Shown piece after piece: positions 62,724 to 64,000 of a stretch of 64,000 nucleotides of DNA. The position numbers were made by a program, and so were the translations under genes. The notes below the pieces were generated by a model that saw only the letters and a program-made list of their open reading frames with translations, searched no databases and was not told the DNA's origin. Position 1 is the stretch's first letter. The number at the start of each line of letters is the position of its first letter. Source of the stretch: Megaera_A sp965233855 (GTDB lineage Bacteria; Pseudomonadota; Alphaproteobacteria; Rickettsiales; Rickettsiaceae); assembly GCA_965233855.1 (NCBI GenBank), contig OZ247586.1, forward strand, positions 930,001 through 994,000. The letters run 5' to 3'.

Positions 62724-64000
62724 CAGCGATTCGAAATATGGAATAAAATCAGTGTTATAAAAATATTATCGGCTTTGTAGCAAATTATCAGATTATATTT
62801 GCTTTATTTTTATCAAAAAGATGGTGATAATTACCAGATTTGCTAGTAGAAAACATCACAAAATAACATTTTCACAAAAATGATGCACCACAACGGTTAT
62901 CAATAGCAAGTCTATTGATAAATACAGCTAGTAATCAATAAAACAATGCCTAAGTTGGTGGTGGTTCATAATCCATTTCTCCAATCAAAAATTCCCATAA
63001 TGCTTCTAAGCTGCTAAAATACAACCTGTTAACAAACGCTCCGACTTGATGCCATAATGAAGCTAAACGGCTATATTTTAATCTGAGTTTTTGGAATAAA
63101 CTATCAGTTAATTGATGAATTTGATGCATCAAAAATGATAATAATGTAAAGTTATAGAAGTTATAACATGAATTGTTTTTACCGTGACCATAATTATGTT
63201 CAATGTTATATCCATGATTTTTTAAACTATTGAAGCACTCATTTTCTATTTTCCAACGTGCTCTTGCAGCATCTAAAATAATTTTTGCATTCTTATTTGT
63301 GATTTCTAAATCAGTTATCCATTTGCCAAAATACTGCACTTTTTTTGTGCCGTTTTTCTGAGGAACTAGCTCCCATGCAGCTATATAATTTGTTCTTTGT
63401 TTGGTGCCACTAAAGAGTTCAATATCATTAACCCACTCTATGACAAGTTCATTATTTCTTCGGCTAGTGGTATAAACTTTAGATTTATCTATAGAGGTTA
63501 GATTATTCATCAATGTCTTATGTTGTTTGGGTTTTGCACGAAAAATGTAGTTTGCATTATGGGAATGTATCTTCTCAATTACTGGTGTTGTTGCATATAA
63601 TCCATCGGCATTGATAATAATGCCTAACTTATCGTGATCCTTTCTAAACTTATCTATAAATCTATAAAAAGCATTTACTTCACTATCTTCTTTTTTTGCT
63701 CCATCTTGTATGCAAATATCTTCTGGCATCACTGGTATGACCTGACGTAAGCCGTCTTTAACAATTGCCGCTTGTAATGCTTGATGGCAGTGATATGAGT
63801 TTTTGACAGTACCACGTGTTAAGCATTTTTTACAACTAATTTCCTTAGAGCTAAAATATTGCGTACCATCTACATTCAATAAATACTTCCCTGGTAATGT
63901 TTGATATTGTTCAAGGTGTTTGCCTCTTTGTAATTTATTAAATAATTCTTTAAATATTGGTCTAAATGCTACTTCTGGATTTACAGAATCTATAATATTA
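62724..64000 (-). mobile_element. 1.68-kb insertion sequence, copy 2, truncated by window end
   Basis: The terminal repeat CAGCGATTCGAAATATG starts at 62724 and the sequence then follows copy 1 almost base for base, with only a handful of substitutions and small length changes, so the copies are recent. The right part of the element, including the transposase start, is outside the window. Confidence 0.88.
62950..64000 (-). CDS. DDE transposase of the 1.68-kb element, copy 2 (5' end outside the window)
   Basis: Partial frame open to the right edge. It is nearly identical to the copy 1 transposase: the catalytic Asp in NVDGTQYF, Asp in INADGLYA and Glu in WKIENECF are all kept. Differences are few, for example FSSLEALWEF instead of FTNLEALWEF near the C-terminus. 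Whether the in-frame TAA of copy 1 is also present here lies beyond the window. Confidence 0.85.
   Translation of the reverse strand, partial: NIIDSVNPEVAFRPIFKELFNKLQRGKHLEQYQTLPGKYLLNVDGTQYFSSKEISCKKCLTRGTVKNSYHCHQALQAAIVKDGLRQVIPVMPEDICIQDGAKKEDSEVNAFYRFIDKFRKDHDKLGIIINADGLYATTPVIEKIHSHNANYIFRAKPKQHKTLMNNLTSIDKSKVYTTSRRNNELVIEWVNDIELFSGTKQRTNYIAAWELVPQKNGTKKVQYFGKWITDLEITNKNAKIILDAARARWKIENECFNSLKNHGYNIEHNYGHGKNNSCYNFYNFTLLSFLMHQIHQLTDSLFQKLRLKYSRLASLWHQVGAFVNRLYFSSLEALWEFLIGEMDYEPPPT

Noticed and set aside
1..64000. Search for tRNA, rRNA, tmRNA and CRISPR arrays
   Set aside because: No TPsiC-arm-like GGTTCGAATCC in a gap, no rRNA segment and no regularly spaced repeats with spacers were seen; the only structured RNA recognised is rnpB.

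Overview
The window comes from a low-GC alphaproteobacterium of the order Rickettsiales, an obligate intracellular lineage. The evidence is an ATP/ADP translocase (6087-7619), the ~480-residue Rickettsia-type isocitrate dehydrogenase, propionyl-CoA carboxylase PccAB, the alphaproteobacterial cell-cycle proteins ChpT, DivK, PleD and MipZ, an alphaproteobacterial-type AddB, and a sodium/solute-symporter sensor kinase fusion. Genus cannot be fixed from this stretch. Most of it is ordinary single-copy chromosome with short gaps. No tRNA, rRNA, CRISPR array or prophage was found.

Layout. 1-737 is the end of an ABC exporter. 758-10002 (minus) holds an MFS carrier, a metallo-amidohydrolase-like protein lacking its zinc histidines, an unknown 440-residue protein joined to icd, the ATP/ADP translocase, an unknown 216-residue protein and fumC. 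10017-15283 (minus) is one operon, pdhA-pdhB-pdhC-lpdA-chpT-fumC, with a good sigma-70 promoter. 15582-19589 has a small conserved-looking protein, a newly noted 41-residue membrane peptide and pccA/pccB. 19738-23696 has a UvrD helicase, an intact IS982-family element and a TPR gene truncated by it. 23848-28598 holds the envelope genes ompH/skp and bamA, then nusB, rlmE and a PagL-like lipid A deacylase. 28604-37758 (minus) is a long run: atpH-A-G, a 4-oxalocrotonate tautomerase-like gene, atpD-C, queD, cutA, a dicarboxylate symporter, a TAXI binding protein, a universal stress protein and an exported unknown. 37871-40854 has an MFS carrier and ruvAB. 41246-47868 has the symporter/histidine-kinase fusion, a PAP2 phosphatase, groESL and a glycosyltransferase. 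48012-54387 has holC, divK-pleD, rmuC, mipZ and pepA. 54594-59122 has a DegP-type protease, a YqaA/DedA-like membrane protein and an addB gene split by an in-frame stop.

59241-64000 is the plastic end. An msrA gene is cut after 37 codons by a 1.68-kb insertion sequence whose other end abuts a 210-bp piece of IS982. Then come rnpB (RNase P RNA) with its own promoter, a glutathione S-transferase-like gene, a leader with a 29-bp tandem repeat and a 20-bp perfect palindrome, and a second copy of the 1.68-kb element running off the window.

Functional picture: pyruvate enters the TCA cycle through PDH (with fumC and icd nearby), propionyl-CoA is carboxylated, host ATP is imported, and ATP synthase is retained. 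The cell-cycle phosphorelay (ChpT, DivK, PleD) and division placement (MipZ) are present. Repair genes (uvrD, ruvAB, rmuC, addB) are present but addB is disrupted. Insertion sequences are actively eroding accessory genes.
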